From Aurantiochytrium sp. KH105 (taxonomy: Eukaryota > Sar > Bigyra > Thraustochytrida > Thraustochytriidae): a DNA stretch of 64,000 nt. This document shows, one piece after another, positions 30,260 through 40,409 of the stretch. Made by a program: the position numbers and the translations under genes. The notes below the pieces were generated by a model. That model was not told the origin of the DNA, did no database searches, and saw only the letters and a program-made list of their open reading frames with translations. Position 1 is the stretch's first letter. The number at the start of each line of letters is the position of its first letter. The stretch spans positions 942,940 through 1,006,939 of the forward strand of contig BGKB01000044.1 of the NCBI GenBank assembly GCA_003116975.1, written 5' to 3'.

Positions 30260-30655
30260 CTCTCTTTGCCAACAAGCGAGACAACAGACGACTTTCTCCC
30301 TTCGTGTAACCAAGCCAATCAATTTTATTTATACTGTCCCCTGTGTTCTCGCAACATTCTTTTTCACTGCCTTACGCTTCTTTTCGCATCCCGTGCTGTA
30401 AGAAGTCACAAGCAGGAACGCTCTCGACCAACCTTGGGACGGAAAAAAAATCATTGGGCTCTTTGATGAAGGAAGATAAGAGCCCAAGGACTCGACACTC
30501 GAGGCTAGCTGACGTGGTCGTCTCGTCTCTCGGCGGTAAGCCCAAGTTTGGTTTGTTCGTCTTTTTGCCGTAAGCCAGTCAGTCCATTGCACGCGGACCG
30601 CAAACAGAAAAAGGGAGAGAATCAATAATATGATGCAGAATGAATAGAAACTCGA
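30260..30655. other. Convergent 3' intergenic region
   Basis: About 400 bases separate the stop codons of the TBC and CCT genes. It is comparatively AT-rich and would carry both polyadenylation regions. No gene was seen. Confidence 0.5.
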
Positions 30656-33600
30656 TTAATTCTTCTTCGGAGTAGATGTCGAGGTGCTCAAAGGACCTGT
30701 AGCCTTTCCATTGCCCAAAGTACCATTTCGAGCCACAGACTGTGAAGGGACTCGCGATCCATTTGGAGGAGCCGGTGCAGGTACAGAGGAAGTTGCCGGT
30801 GCATTCGAACGGACTTGGGCAGGAGGAACCACTGATGATGACGAAGAAGAAGAAGAAGAAGAAGTAACAACAGCAGTAGCGGCTGAGGAAGAAGTATGCT
30901 GAGGCGGAGGTGCATTAGATGATGCTACAGGCCGTCCATTCGTAACAGTGCGCGCCATAGCAAGAGGAGCATTCAAACGCTGGCGTGGAGGTGCCGATCC
31001 TGGCGCGCCGACCGAGACTCCGGGCTTTACAGGCCGGGGTGCCGAAGCAGCAACCACGCGACGAACCTCCGACTTTACGGGTGTAACATAGCCCGCTCCA
31101 CCCGTAACCGATGCGGACGAACTAGTCTTGGAAGGCGTCGTGGCAGTTCCAGCAGGAACACGGGTCGTCGTCACCTTCGTAGCAGATCCCGGAGCACCTC
31201 CAGTCTTGCTCACGCGGGGAGCTGGCATCATCTTGACGGTCTTACGATTTCCATATTTATCAATGCTGGTAATCGTACGCGCACCACTTGACGCAGTCGT
31301 TGTAATGCGCCGCTCACCGTTCGGGCAAATCATCGTCGTCGTACGCGTTCCGCTCGGTGTTACTGTCGTAATGTACCTGGTTCCATCCCGGTCTTGCGAC
31401 GTGAACGTCCTGGCGCCATTGTTGTTCACAACGCATCCCGGTCTGAGCCCAGAGGTGGGACGAGTGGGACCTCCGTTGCTGCCAGCTCCGCCACCATTGC
31501 TACGATTACCACCGTTGCTACTAGCACCTGCGGCGCCATTGACGGCACCTGCGGCGCTTCGGACATTGCCATTTGAGCCTGGAACGGCTCCCCGAGAAGA
31601 GGAAGTCGTGCCAGAGGGCGTCGACGACCGCGCATTGCTCGACGGCGCTGGGCGGTTCTGCGAAGCTTGAGGAGCACGCGACATGATTCCCGTGGCTGCA
31701 CGCAAAGGCGCATTCAACTTGCCCGTGCGAGGGTTCACGGTCGTCCCATTGCCAGACGGCGCAGTTGCTTCTTGCTTGGCACTTGCACTCTTGTTCGTCG
31801 CCACGGCTGCCGCCGGCGCCGAGGAAACCATTCCTGGTTTGACACCATTTTGTGCGCCAAGAGCGGCCGGCTGCGTCGCCCTTGCAACACCGTTTGTATT
31901 CCGGTTGAACGCAGCATTTGGTGCTCCCGCCATCTTTGCGCCATTTTGCACAGAGGCAGGACCCACGCTCTTGCGCGCGACTGCAAAGGAGGGAGACGCT
32001 TTAGTAGTGCTTGCAGGCGCGCTGCCCACGCGCGAAGCCATGGGTGCGGAACCAGGACGAGCACCGTTCATTGCACCCGGTCCTGTGCTGCGTTGTTGCT
32101 GCTGTTGTGATTGAAGAGAGGAATGCTGCAACTGTGACATTTTCGAAGACGTGGCGGCAGGGACAGCCTTGGGAGCAACACCACCCGTTTGGTAGGGCGC
32201 AGGGCTTGATTTTGCTCCAGAGGCATAGCGCTGATGCTGGTGTTGTTGACTCTGAGACTGCTGATGCTGTACTTTATAACGCTGCTGCTGTTGCTGCTGC
32301 TGCTGCTGTTGCTGCAAGTGCGACACGCCTTGGGGAACCGACTGACGCACGCGCCCGCCCGCCTGCGCCTGCGCCTGCGCAGGAACAGACATTCGCGACG
32401 AGTTCTGCTGCGGTGCAACCGGGTGACGGTAACGCACTGCAGGAGGCGCAACGCCTCCAGCACCGTGGTGCATGGCACCGACACGATGTCCTTGTACCGA
32501 GCCCGGAACACCGACGCCAGGACGCATAACACCAGCAGACTTGACGCCTCCCATCATTGGACGACCTGCACCCATGCTCGAGGCCGGGCCGACGCCGCCG
32601 TGCTTTGCATGCATCGAACCAGGCATTGTCTTGAGACCCTTGCTTCCAGCACCTTTCATCATTGACGCAGCAGCACTTCCCACAGCAGACTGCGGTTGCA
32701 TCTGTTGCTGCATTGGACTTGCCGCACCAGTCCTGGGACTCTGATCCGCCAACACTTGATTCTGCACATGGCGCGGGACGAAGCGACCCTTGACACGTGG
32801 ACGCGAGTCGGCCAACGCCTTGCGACATCCATACTTGACACGCTTGAGCCACACGCGGCGCTTGCGCTTTTCAAGAAACTTTTCGATTCGACGACGGCGC
32901 TGTTCCATGGTCAACGAGCCGATCGTAGCATTGCGGTTCGCCATGCGCGCAGCGAGCGAAAAGCTTGGCGGGGAGCACATTGGCCGATGCGACGGAGGTG
33001 CCGCTACAACAGGCTTGGCCATTGCAGGCTGTTGCGGGGAAGGCTGTTTCGGCTGGGGGTGCTGTTTCTTGACAATGGGAATAGGGTGCCCCACAGATTC
33101 GCTCGACGCCTTGCGCAAGGGATTTGCAGCACCAGGGGGCGCTGCCGCAGATTTGAGAGCATGAACAGGAGATGCTGAGGCAGCCGTCGTGCCGTTTCTT
33201 CCATTCGAAGCAGCAGCCGCAGCTGCCGCGTACGGATCGCTGACCTTGCTCTTTGCTTTGAAGGAAGATGCGGCAGAGGATGATGAAGAAGCGGATGCCA
33301 TCGAGGCCTTGGACGAGGTAGAAGCCAATGAACCCACGGCATTCGTCTTGGACTTGCCAGACTTGCTCTTCGAGGTCTTAAGCTTGCTACCCTTTATTGC
33401 CTTGCCCTTTGGCTTCGAGGTCACACGCGGAATTGAAGTCGTCATCAGCACCTCCGAATCCGATTCCGAGTCAGACGAGGACTCTGACTCATCGGGGTAG
33501 GCATCCGTGGCCACACGAAGATACACGAGCATCTGCTTGTTCCGCGTCGGCATCGTGGCACGGGCCGGCACTGTCTTGTACAGAGGAGGTACTCGTTGTG

Positions 33601-34882
33601 TCATGGTCGGGATGGATCGTGGTCTTTTGCCTCGTGCAAAGGCAGCCGACGACATGCGCGATTTATAAATGGCAGTCTCACGCTCCGCGAGCGCACCACT
33701 ATGCTGGGAAAAGCGTAGCTTGACACGTTTCGGGTTTCCGTTCGCAGCAGCGTTTGCCAGCGAGGACGAGGAGGACGACGACGAAGACGAGGAAGATGCA
33801 GGTTTCCCATCCGTGAGGTTTTCGATCTCCTCCTCTTCGAGAATGTCCCAGTCGTCCTCGACGCGCTGATTCGGCTGCGTTAATTCAATCAAGGATGTGG
33901 GTAACATCGAGAACTCAAGGCTGTAACCGCGTGGGCGCGTCCGCGTCGAGGGCGATGGAGGCGAGCACTCAAAGTCCGTCTCTTGTACCCAGTCAAAAGA
34001 CCTGCCTCGCGAACGAAGTGAGGCAAAGGAGAAGACACTACTTGAGCGATCCCGAGGCATGGAAGCTGCGACATCGGCCACTGTTTCATCCGGAAAATCC
34101 AAGAGGACGGAAGGCGGCTTGGGCATCATTGAAAAACGTGAGCCGGTAAGCGTGGGCGTTCCGAGACTCAGCAGGCTGCCATTCATCGAGTCGAGACTCA
34201 ACAACGAGCAGGAACTGCTGCTTGATCCGCTTCGCGCCTTGGTCGTGAGAGCATTGTCACCACTGTCCGCTGACTGTGGTGGCAATGCGAGGGAGGTATG
34301 TAACGACATCTCGGGAGACTTGTCATCCGCCAGATCGTCACGAAAATCGCTCAGTCTAGCCTTGATCGGACTCGTCTTGGGCAGCAAGTCCGAAGCTCGG
34401 GATCTTCGCCGGTCTAGCGGTTGCAAGGGCACAGGGAAGGCAGAGAACGCCGACGAGATGCTCGATAGAGAGCACAACGAAGATGCCCGTTGCCGTGCGG
34501 CTTCTCGCGCCCGCAAAGCGATCTCGCTACTCAAGGCGGTCGAGGTTGACGATGCGTTCGTGCCGGAAGTCCCGTTTGATGTCGACGAGGTCCCGCTCGC
34601 CGCAGAAGAGGTTGCTTGGTCGAGATTGAGATTTCCCGACCCATTCGCCTCGAGGGGGACATCGAGCATGGACTCGTCGCCCTCCTCAACAAAGTTAAGT
34701 ACGCCACCCTGCGCGAGGATCATTTCAATCGTGTCCACGGCGGATAGACGAGGTGACGTGGCTGGACCCATGTTATCCTCTTCTTCTTCATCAGACGAGA
34801 GATTTTCGAGATTGGTGAGCGAACTTCGCAGACCTGTGCTGTAGGCGCCGTTGAAGTCGCCCACCTCTAGCAAGCTAGACAT
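30656..34882 (-). CDS. CCT-motif (CONSTANS/TOC1-type) regulatory protein
   Basis: The 1408-aa (or longer) product is mostly disordered and Ser/Ala/Gly-rich. One clear domain is present at about residues 659-703: a CCT motif with RIEKFLEKRKRR, then RVKYGCRKALADSRPRVKGRF, the arrangement of CONSTANS, CO-like and TOC1 proteins. In those it gives nuclear import and NF-Y/DNA interaction. A poly-Gln stretch lies near residue 856. A curious Thr/Gly/Arg-rich block (about 1165-1218) repeats short G-x-R-x-x-T strands. The C-terminus ends in Ser-rich runs. The CDS is given from the first ATG. The frame stays open 87 codons upstream to about 35143 and contains a 45-bp in-frame duplication there, so an upstream coding exon may be missing. 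Confidence 0.82.
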   Translation of the reverse strand: MSSLLEVGDFNGAYSTGLRSSLTNLENLSSDEEEEDNMGPATSPRLSAVDTIEMILAQGGVLNFVEEGDESMLDVPLEANGSGNLNLDQATSSAASGTSSTSNGTSGTNASSTSTALSSEIALRAREAARQRASSLCSLSSISSAFSAFPVPLQPLDRRRSRASDLLPKTSPIKARLSDFRDDLADDKSPEMSLHTSLALPPQSADSGDNALTTKARSGSSSSSCSLLSLDSMNGSLLSLGTPTLTGSRFSMMPKPPSVLLDFPDETVADVAASMPRDRSSSVFSFASLRSRGRSFDWVQETDFECSPPSPSTRTRPRGYSLEFSMLPTSLIELTQPNQRVEDDWDILEEEEIENLTDGKPASSSSSSSSSSSSLANAAANGNPKRVKLRFSQHSGALAERETAIYKSRMSSAAFARGKRPRSIPTMTQRVPPLYKTVPARATMPTRNKQMLVYLRVATDAYPDESESSSDSESDSEVLMTTSIPRVTSKPKGKAIKGSKLKTSKSKSGKSKTNAVGSLASTSSKASMASASSSSSAASSFKAKSKVSDPYAAAAAAASNGRNGTTAASASPVHALKSAAAPPGAANPLRKASSESVGHPIPIVKKQHPQPKQPSPQQPAMAKPVVAAPPSHRPMCSPPSFSLAARMANRNATIGSLTMEQRRRRIEKFLEKRKRRVWLKRVKYGCRKALADSRPRVKGRFVPRHVQNQVLADQSPRTGAASPMQQQMQPQSAVGSAAASMMKGAGSKGLKTMPGSMHAKHGGVGPASSMGAGRPMMGGVKSAGVMRPGVGVPGSVQGHRVGAMHHGAGGVAPPAVRYRHPVAPQQNSSRMSVPAQAQAQAGGRVRQSVPQGVSHLQQQQQQQQQQQRYKVQHQQSQSQQHQHQRYASGAKSSPAPYQTGGVAPKAVPAATSSKMSQLQHSSLQSQQQQQRSTGPGAMNGARPGSAPMASRVGSAPASTTKASPSFAVARKSVGPASVQNGAKMAGAPNAAFNRNTNGVARATQPAALGAQNGVKPGMVSSAPAAAVATNKSASAKQEATAPSGNGTTVNPRTGKLNAPLRAATGIMSRAPQASQNRPAPSSNARSSTPSGTTSSSRGAVPGSNGNVRSAAGAVNGAAGASSNGGNRSNGGGAGSNGGPTRPTSGLRPGCVVNNNGARTFTSQDRDGTRYITTVTPSGTRTTTMICPNGERRITTTASSGARTITSIDKYGNRKTVKMMPAPRVSKTGGAPGSATKVTTTRVPAGTATTPSKTSSSASVTGGAGYVTPVKSEVRRVVAASAPRPVKPGVSVGAPGSAPPRQRLNAPLAMARTVTNGRPVASSNAPPPQHTSSSAATAVVTSSSSSSSSSSVVPPAQVRSNAPATSSVPAPAPPNGSRVPSQSVARNGTLGNGKATGPLSTSTSTPKKN

Positions 34883-37169
34883 GTGAACTGCGCTCGTGCG
34901 CGGACTTGCGCCGGGACCTCCCGGCGTGTTTGCCTCGAAAGAGGTGCCAAGTGCGGCCTGCTGTGGGTGGCGCCTTGCGAGGCTCTGCGTACAAGTGCTA
35001 GTCTCTGGTTCGAGCGTTTCGGGGTCTTGCCGCCGCGCTTCGTGTTTTGTTTTTGACACCTTGTTATCTAGCGGGGCCTCGCCGCTGCTCTTCTTCTTTG
35101 ACACCTTGTTCTTCGACGGGGTCTCGCCGTTGCCTGGCTGCGTTCGTTACGGGAGCGAGAGGTTTTTCTTCGACATGAGTTTTCAAGATCATACATTTTT
35201 TCCATTTCCATCTTCCCGCGCGGTCGCGATCCGTTCGCCGCCCCCAGCTCCCCCGCCGTGGCCGCGTCGAGGACGAGGCCCGCGGGTTCGTCTCGCTGGC
35301 TGGCTGGCTGGCTGGCTGGCCGGGTCTCGCTCGACCTCCATTCCATCCCCTGCATGCCCATCTCCACTCGCCGCGCGCCCGCCGCGGCGAGCCAGGCTCT
35401 CCGGGGCGCGCTGCCCTGCGCCCGCGTCCGCGCCGCCCGCGCGCCCGCCCGCGCCTCCACTCACCCGTGCCGCCGCGCGCGAGGCCGGCGCCGCGCTGCG
35501 CCGCCACCACCCGCTTCTGCCGCGCTCCCTCTTCTGGCTAGCTGGCCTCGCCGCCTCCGACACAAGGAGAGGCCGCTGCACTATGGAACCAGCCTGCCCC
35601 GCCCCAAGTCCCACTTACGGCCGCCGCTTTCTCCACTTGCGCGCGCGCTTTGTTCCACTTGCCTGCTGGCGCGCCTTGTTCCTTTTGCTGCGTCCCGGCG
35701 GACGAGCCGCTTCGCCGGCCTTCCTTCCTCGCCCGCCTGTCTGCGCGCGCCGAGGCCGAGGCGCTCGCCCGCGCGCGCCCGGCCTGCGCCGCCGCGCCCG
35801 CGCGCGCGCGCGCGGAGGAGGGTCGCCGCCGCCGCGGGGCGAGGGCGAGGGAGATGCGCGATGGGTTTCGCCGCCCTGCTTGTAATGCGAGGGATCAATC
35901 AACGGAGCGCGCCAGCCAGGATTCAAAACGCCGCCGCCGCTCCTGCCCGCCTGCGCCGCCGCGGGGCCGGGCCCGTCCGGCCGGGCGCGAGCGCACGCGA
36001 CCGCGCGGCCGCCCGCGACCGCGCGCGCCGGCCAAGCTCGCAAGACTCGCGAGACTCGCGAGACACGCAAGCACGCCGACTGCGAGCGAGCGCCCCGTTG
36101 GCGAGAGCGCGAGAATCGATTTGTAGTCTCTCTCTCTCCCTCCTTTTTGCCTCGCCGCGCGCCCTGCTTCGCTCGTATTGACTCTAGTCTTTCTTTTCTT
36201 TTATCTTTGGGTTTTTCTTTTTTGGCCTCTCTCTCGCCGTGTCTGCGGCGCGCGCGCTTCTTACCTGCGCGCCAGACGCGAACGCCGCCCGCAACACGAG
36301 TATACCGCGCCGCCAAGGGCCTTATCCGCGCGGGCAAGTGGCGCGAAGGCGATCGCAATAGCGAGGTGCCGCCGGGTCCGCCACGAGCCGCCCGGGTCGG
36401 GTGCGATAGGCACAGGTGCTAGTGTTTTTACTAGTGCATGTCTAGTACCTAGGCACAAATGAGTGGTTCCGCGCGAGGCGCGGATATCCTACGATACGCA
36501 CCACCAGTGATCGTCGCGGGGACACGGATATCCTCGAAAAGGGACGCGCGCAGGTCGAGGATATTCGTCCCGCCCAGCAGGACCTCGGGGGACCGCGACA
36601 CAATCATGGCCGACGCGCCTCCTATGCGTGCACGCACAGCATGCGGGGCGGGCGCGCATCATGCACCAACCGTCGCTCGCTCACTCGCTTGCTTGCTTGC
36701 TTGCTTAGAAATGTTGTCTCGTTGCTGCTTGATGAGGCTGACATGGCCTCCAGAACGAGGACCCCCAGCCGACTGGTTGGCTGCACTGGCTGGATGCAGC
36801 CGTGGAGAACTGGCTGGTCGATTGACTGGCGCATGGCATCGGGCAGAGACACTGCGCGAGAGTTCCCTCTTACTTTGTTTGCCGTGGGATTAGAGAAAGG
36901 GAAGGAAAAGTCTTCTTGACATTGGCCCGGCGCTCGGAGAGAGAGTGTGTGCGTAGGTAGTGGAATACGCAGCATTCCAAAAAAAGTAAAGAGCAGGAGC
37001 CCCCCTTGTTAAGAGGGCAAGACAGACCTGTCTTCCCCAACTAAAGATACGGAGTTCTGGTGGACGACATCTCGGAAGGGAAGGGAATTGCAACGAGCTC
37101 CTTCATTCCCGATGCTCTTTTCCGCATTTTTTTTTCGTTTCTTTATTTGGAAATTTCCACAACAACGAC
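34883..37169. other. GC-rich intergenic region upstream of the CCT gene
   Basis: About 2.3 kb contains long low-complexity frames on both strands, GGCT and GCTT microsatellites, and no recognised domain. A possible canonical donor (GCAG/GTAAG, minus strand) occurs at about 36260-36268, which could belong to a 5' exon of the CCT gene. A short compositionally ordinary segment (36449-36637, minus, 62 codons) stands out from the surrounding low complexity, but I cannot assign it. Confidence 0.45.
35054..35140. repeat. 45-bp imperfect tandem duplication
   Basis: Two copies offset by exactly 45 bases begin at 35054 and 35099. On the minus strand they read GETPSKNKVSKKKSS and GEAPLDNKVSKTKHE, in the frame of the CCT-motif gene. 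Confidence 0.8.
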
Positions 37170-38180
37170 TCATACCAAAGCCACAGAGCCTTGGCGCACA
37201 AAGTCTCGAATGGGCCAGTAGCGAATCGCAACAAGTTCGCCCGCATTCATCGAGACGATGTTGTTTTCCTCCAACTCGATATCCCCAATGTCGTCGAGCA
37301 CTTGACAAATCACAAAGCTGTCCAGATCCGGCTCAGGAACTGCGTAGCGTTGGTTGGTTATGGTGGCAGTCAGTCAGTCAGTCAGTCAGTCATACATGGA
37401 AAAGTTCCATTTCCCCTCCTTTACGCCTTTCCGCCGGCTTGTTTTTATGGCACAAACATCCCAAGAGAAACAAACAAACGTACTCATGTTGACCTGGTTG
37501 TTCTGGTCATCAAGCTTCTGATGAACCTCAGGCATCTTGGAAAGGGCTAGCTTGCGCAGATGCGACGCCTGCAAGTCAGCGAAACGCTGAGCAAAGCGAA
37601 GCTCGGCCTCGCTCAAGCGATCGCGCATCTCCTCGTGCTTGATGATGAAAAATGCATGCCTTTCGATTTTGCGCAATCTCGTGCGCAAGTACTCGACAAT
37701 AAGGTAGTTCACGCGGTCCAATTCCATCTGATACATCATCGATCGCATCATGTTGCTCACGTTCGACTGCAGCTCGTCCACGACCTCTTGCTGCCGATCT
37801 ACGGCCTCCTTGAGGTGCTTCACGAGGAGGGCTTCGTAATGCAAGAGCTCAGGGGCTCCCTGTCACGAACATCACATAGTCCCAAACAGGAAACCTTGGT
37901 CAGTTTTACTCATAAACATTGACAAAAAGGTATAAAGAGCGCGCTCACGCCCATTGCTTGAGCGAGATGCACTGCTGAGATTCGGTGCCATACGTACCTT
38001 TTCATTGAGAAGAGCGCGACGCAGAAGATCAACGTCGACGTTCTTGGCGCGCGCACCGAAGGCGTCAAAGTCCGCAAACTCTTCCTGAAAGTCGCGTTCC
38101 ACTTGGCCTTCATCCACGTCCTCGTCGTCAGGACGCCGCCCGCCCTGACCGCCCACAAGGTCGTCCTCGACGCCCGCCAT
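37170..38180 (-). CDS. SLD5: GINS complex subunit SLD5 (three exons)
   Basis: Exons are 37998-38180, 37484-37859 and 37170-37339, giving 242 aa; human SLD5/GINS4 is of similar size. SLD5 is one of four GINS subunits, which with CDC45 and MCM2-7 form the replicative helicase. The helical A-domain runs from the ALLNEK/GAPELL junction (exon 1/2), closely matching the W-M-N-E-K-F-A-P-E-L-L of the animal protein, through the YQMELDRVNYLIVEYLRTRLRKIE core. The small beta-rich B-domain is in exon 3, starting PEPDLDSFV and ending RQGSVALV. Both introns have GTACGT donors and AG acceptors, and the joins restore the frame and the family alignment. The divergent partner is the CXC-domain gene. The exon joins were made by eye but match the family at both junctions. 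Confidence 0.93.
37340..37483 (-). other. SLD5 intron 2
   Basis: 144 bases, donor GTACGT, acceptor CAG, phase 1. It contains a CTGA tandem array (37367-37391) that supplies several CTGAC branch-point-like sites. Confidence 0.85.
37860..37997 (-). other. SLD5 intron 1
   Basis: 138 bases, donor GTACGT, acceptor ACAG, phase 0, with an ACTGAC branch-point-like site about 40 bases before the acceptor. Confidence 0.88.
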
Positions 38181-38877
38181 CGCGCGCTGCGCTGCGCTGT
38201 GCTGTGCTGCTCTTCTTGCCTCGCAAGTCACCTAACTGTCGCGATGGCTGACGTGCTGGGCGCCCAACCACCACGCTAAAAAACGCGGCAAAGCCAACCC
38301 CTCGCACCGCTTCGCCGTTCGACGTAGCCGTGCTCTTTCCTGCCTCGTGCCCCCGTGCACCGCGCACCCCACGTGCAGATCGTGCGCGGCTCGCGTGCGG
38401 CTCGCGCGTGCCTTACGTCTCTCGCGCTGCGCTCGTCCTGCCTGTGAAAGATGGTTTGCTTTTTGCTCTTCCCTTTCTCCAAGGCCGAGACCGCGCTCCA
38501 AAATGGGTTGCGCACAAGGCGTGAAGGTCGCCGTTTGAATCCTGCGAGAACTGCGAACAAACGCAAAATTTGAAACACGCAACTGCGAGTCCACTTGGGT
38601 CGGCTTGTCGGAGATCACGCTCGCTCGTGCGCGGGGCGAAGAAACAAGACGTTACCTTCGCGGGAGTCATCGCAAACCGGGCAAGACCGATTGTCGGAAT
38701 CCCGCCAGCGAGCAAGCCAGCAAGCAAAGAGGACCAGAGAAGACAAGACAGAACTTCAAATTCCACGCGCAAGACTTAACCGCGAGTCCAGCCAAGGTTG
38801 AGATTCTCAAAGTCCAAAGGACGAGTTTTCACCGCCGTCGCCGCCACCACTACCACCACTGGCTACCAAGAAAGAAC
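38181..38877. promoter_or_regulatory. Divergent intergenic region between SLD5 and the CXC gene
   Basis: About 700 bases carry both promoters. Short GTGCT repeats lie just upstream of the SLD5 start. No gene was seen; open frames here are shadows. Confidence 0.5.
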
Positions 38878-40278
38878 ATGGCGCTCTGGAAGTCCTTGCA
38901 GGACCCCTCCGTGCCCGTGGACGCCAAACTCATTATGCAGCGCAAGCGGAATCAGGAGCGCTTCGTGAAAAGTCTATCGGAAGGTGGTGGACCGGAAGCA
39001 CTCAGCCGAGCCGAAGCTGTACGTCTGGAACTCGACATCTTTTTGGATGCAGACTCTGTCGAAGAGTACAACCTTTCCTGCCAGGTCATGCAGGAACACA
39101 TTGCAAATCTCTACATCGACCACTTGGTTGAGACCAAGTCATTCTCGACTCCCCATCGACCTTCTTCGCCAGAATCAGACGCACTGCGTAATCTTGAAGA
39201 CGTCTTGGACAAGAAACTACCCGCATCCGACTCATCGCCAGCCTCTGTCAACGATTTGCCGCTTTTTCAATTGGAGTCCCCGCAAACGCTGGCCCTTCCA
39301 GCATTACCAGGATCGCCGATCGCAAGCATGTCCTCAACAGCGTCACACTTGTCAGAGACACTGGATCACATTGTGGCCACAGATGGCGACAACAACCACG
39401 GCGGCGACGACGACAAAGACGCGGCTCGGTCTGACTTGTTCTCAACACCTCCACGTCGGGTCAGCGTTCGACTCTTGTCGCTGCGCGAGCAGACACAGGC
39501 CTGCAAAGCTTTTTTTCACCGTCGAGTGCCGCAGACGAATTTACAAGGACAGCCTTCTGAGAGCAGCAAAGGCAAGGATCAAAGGTTGCAAGCTCGCGAA
39601 AAGCCGACTCGCATTGGCATTCCCCGTGCGGATCCACAGGCTTTGGCAAATGGTCGCGATTCCCCAGGCGGAGCTGCTATCGGCGGTCAGGTCACCGCCG
39701 GTGACGTCAACGACGACAACATTAATTCCGACGAAGACCTTGACGGCGGCGGCGACGACGACGATGATGAAGATTTTGATGAGGCCGACTTGAGCGAATC
39801 AGTCGACTGTGACGATGACGAAAGCGACTTTGCGCTGCCACCACCGCCGCCACCACCGTCGACCTCAGTGACCAAATCTCGTAGCCAAAAGCCAAGGATG
39901 AAAAGGTCCAAACGCGAGGGCAAGGGTTCCGCCACGGCCCAGAAGCGACGCAGAGGCGTCTGCCACTGCAAAAATACGCATTGTCTAAAGATGTATTGCG
40001 TTTGCTTTGCCAAAGGCGCCATGTGCACGCCTGGGATCTGCACTTGCATTGGATGCGAAAACGATGCAGAACACGCGGACAAACGCAAAGAGGAAATGGA
40101 CAAAAGACTTGCACTTGATGCGCACGCCTTCGTCCCAAAGCAAGAGCGCAAGTCGGGAATTTGCAAATGCAAACAATCCCGCTGTCTTAAAATGTATTGC
40201 GAGTGCTTCGCAGCCAACCGCCGCTGCACGCAAGACTGCCGCTGCAAGAGCTGTGAAAATCAAGACGCTCACCTCTGA
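38878..40278 (+). CDS. LIN54/TSO1-like CXC (CRC) domain protein
   Basis: The 466-aa product carries the tandem Cys-rich CRC domain at its C-terminus. CXC1 begins CHCKNTHCLKMYC near residue 362 and CXC2 begins CKCKQSRCLKMYC near 428. The conserved linker with the R-x3-M, LALDAHAFVPK element lies between them. In LIN54, Tombola and plant TSO1/CPP proteins each CXC inserts a Tyr into the minor groove of the CHR element (TTYGAA), and both Tyr (KMYC) are present. LIN54 is the DNA-binding subunit of the DREAM/MuvB cell-cycle complex. The upstream part is helical (residues 1-90), then disordered with acidic runs and a poly-Pro stretch. The ATG is the first to follow the stop-free leader. The nuclear DNA-binding role is well supported; membership in a MuvB complex is inferred. 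Confidence 0.92.
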   Translation: MALWKSLQDPSVPVDAKLIMQRKRNQERFVKSLSEGGGPEALSRAEAVRLELDIFLDADSVEEYNLSCQVMQEHIANLYIDHLVETKSFSTPHRPSSPESDALRNLEDVLDKKLPASDSSPASVNDLPLFQLESPQTLALPALPGSPIASMSSTASHLSETLDHIVATDGDNNHGGDDDKDAARSDLFSTPPRRVSVRLLSLREQTQACKAFFHRRVPQTNLQGQPSESSKGKDQRLQAREKPTRIGIPRADPQALANGRDSPGGAAIGGQVTAGDVNDDNINSDEDLDGGGDDDDDEDFDEADLSESVDCDDDESDFALPPPPPPPSTSVTKSRSQKPRMKRSKREGKGSATAQKRRRGVCHCKNTHCLKMYCVCFAKGAMCTPGICTCIGCENDAEHADKRKEEMDKRLALDAHAFVPKQERKSGICKCKQSRCLKMYCECFAANRRCTQDCRCKSCENQDAHL

Positions 40279-40409
40279 GATTTCTTGATCGGATTGTTAC
40301 GTGCAACGCAAGGAACAAGGAAAGAAAAGCAAAAAAACAAACAAAACAAAACAAAACAAACGCGCAAACAGGGGTTGCGCGTAGCCACAAAATGTAGTAT
40401 TCTATCAAA

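Noticed and set aside
34896-35885. Plus-strand open frame of 329 codons opposite the CCT gene start
   Set aside because: Pro/Arg/Ala low complexity; the minus-strand frame has the codon-multiple duplication and continues into a real protein.
36449-36637. 62-codon minus-strand frame of ordinary composition
   Set aside because: It could be an exon, but it has no recognised domain, no supporting neighbour exon and weak start context, so it was not called as a gene.
37386-37844. Reading the SLD5 middle exon as a separate single-exon gene
   Set aside because: It lacks an ATG and reads through the donor into an unrelated Lys-rich tail; splicing to both neighbours recovers the full SLD5 protein.
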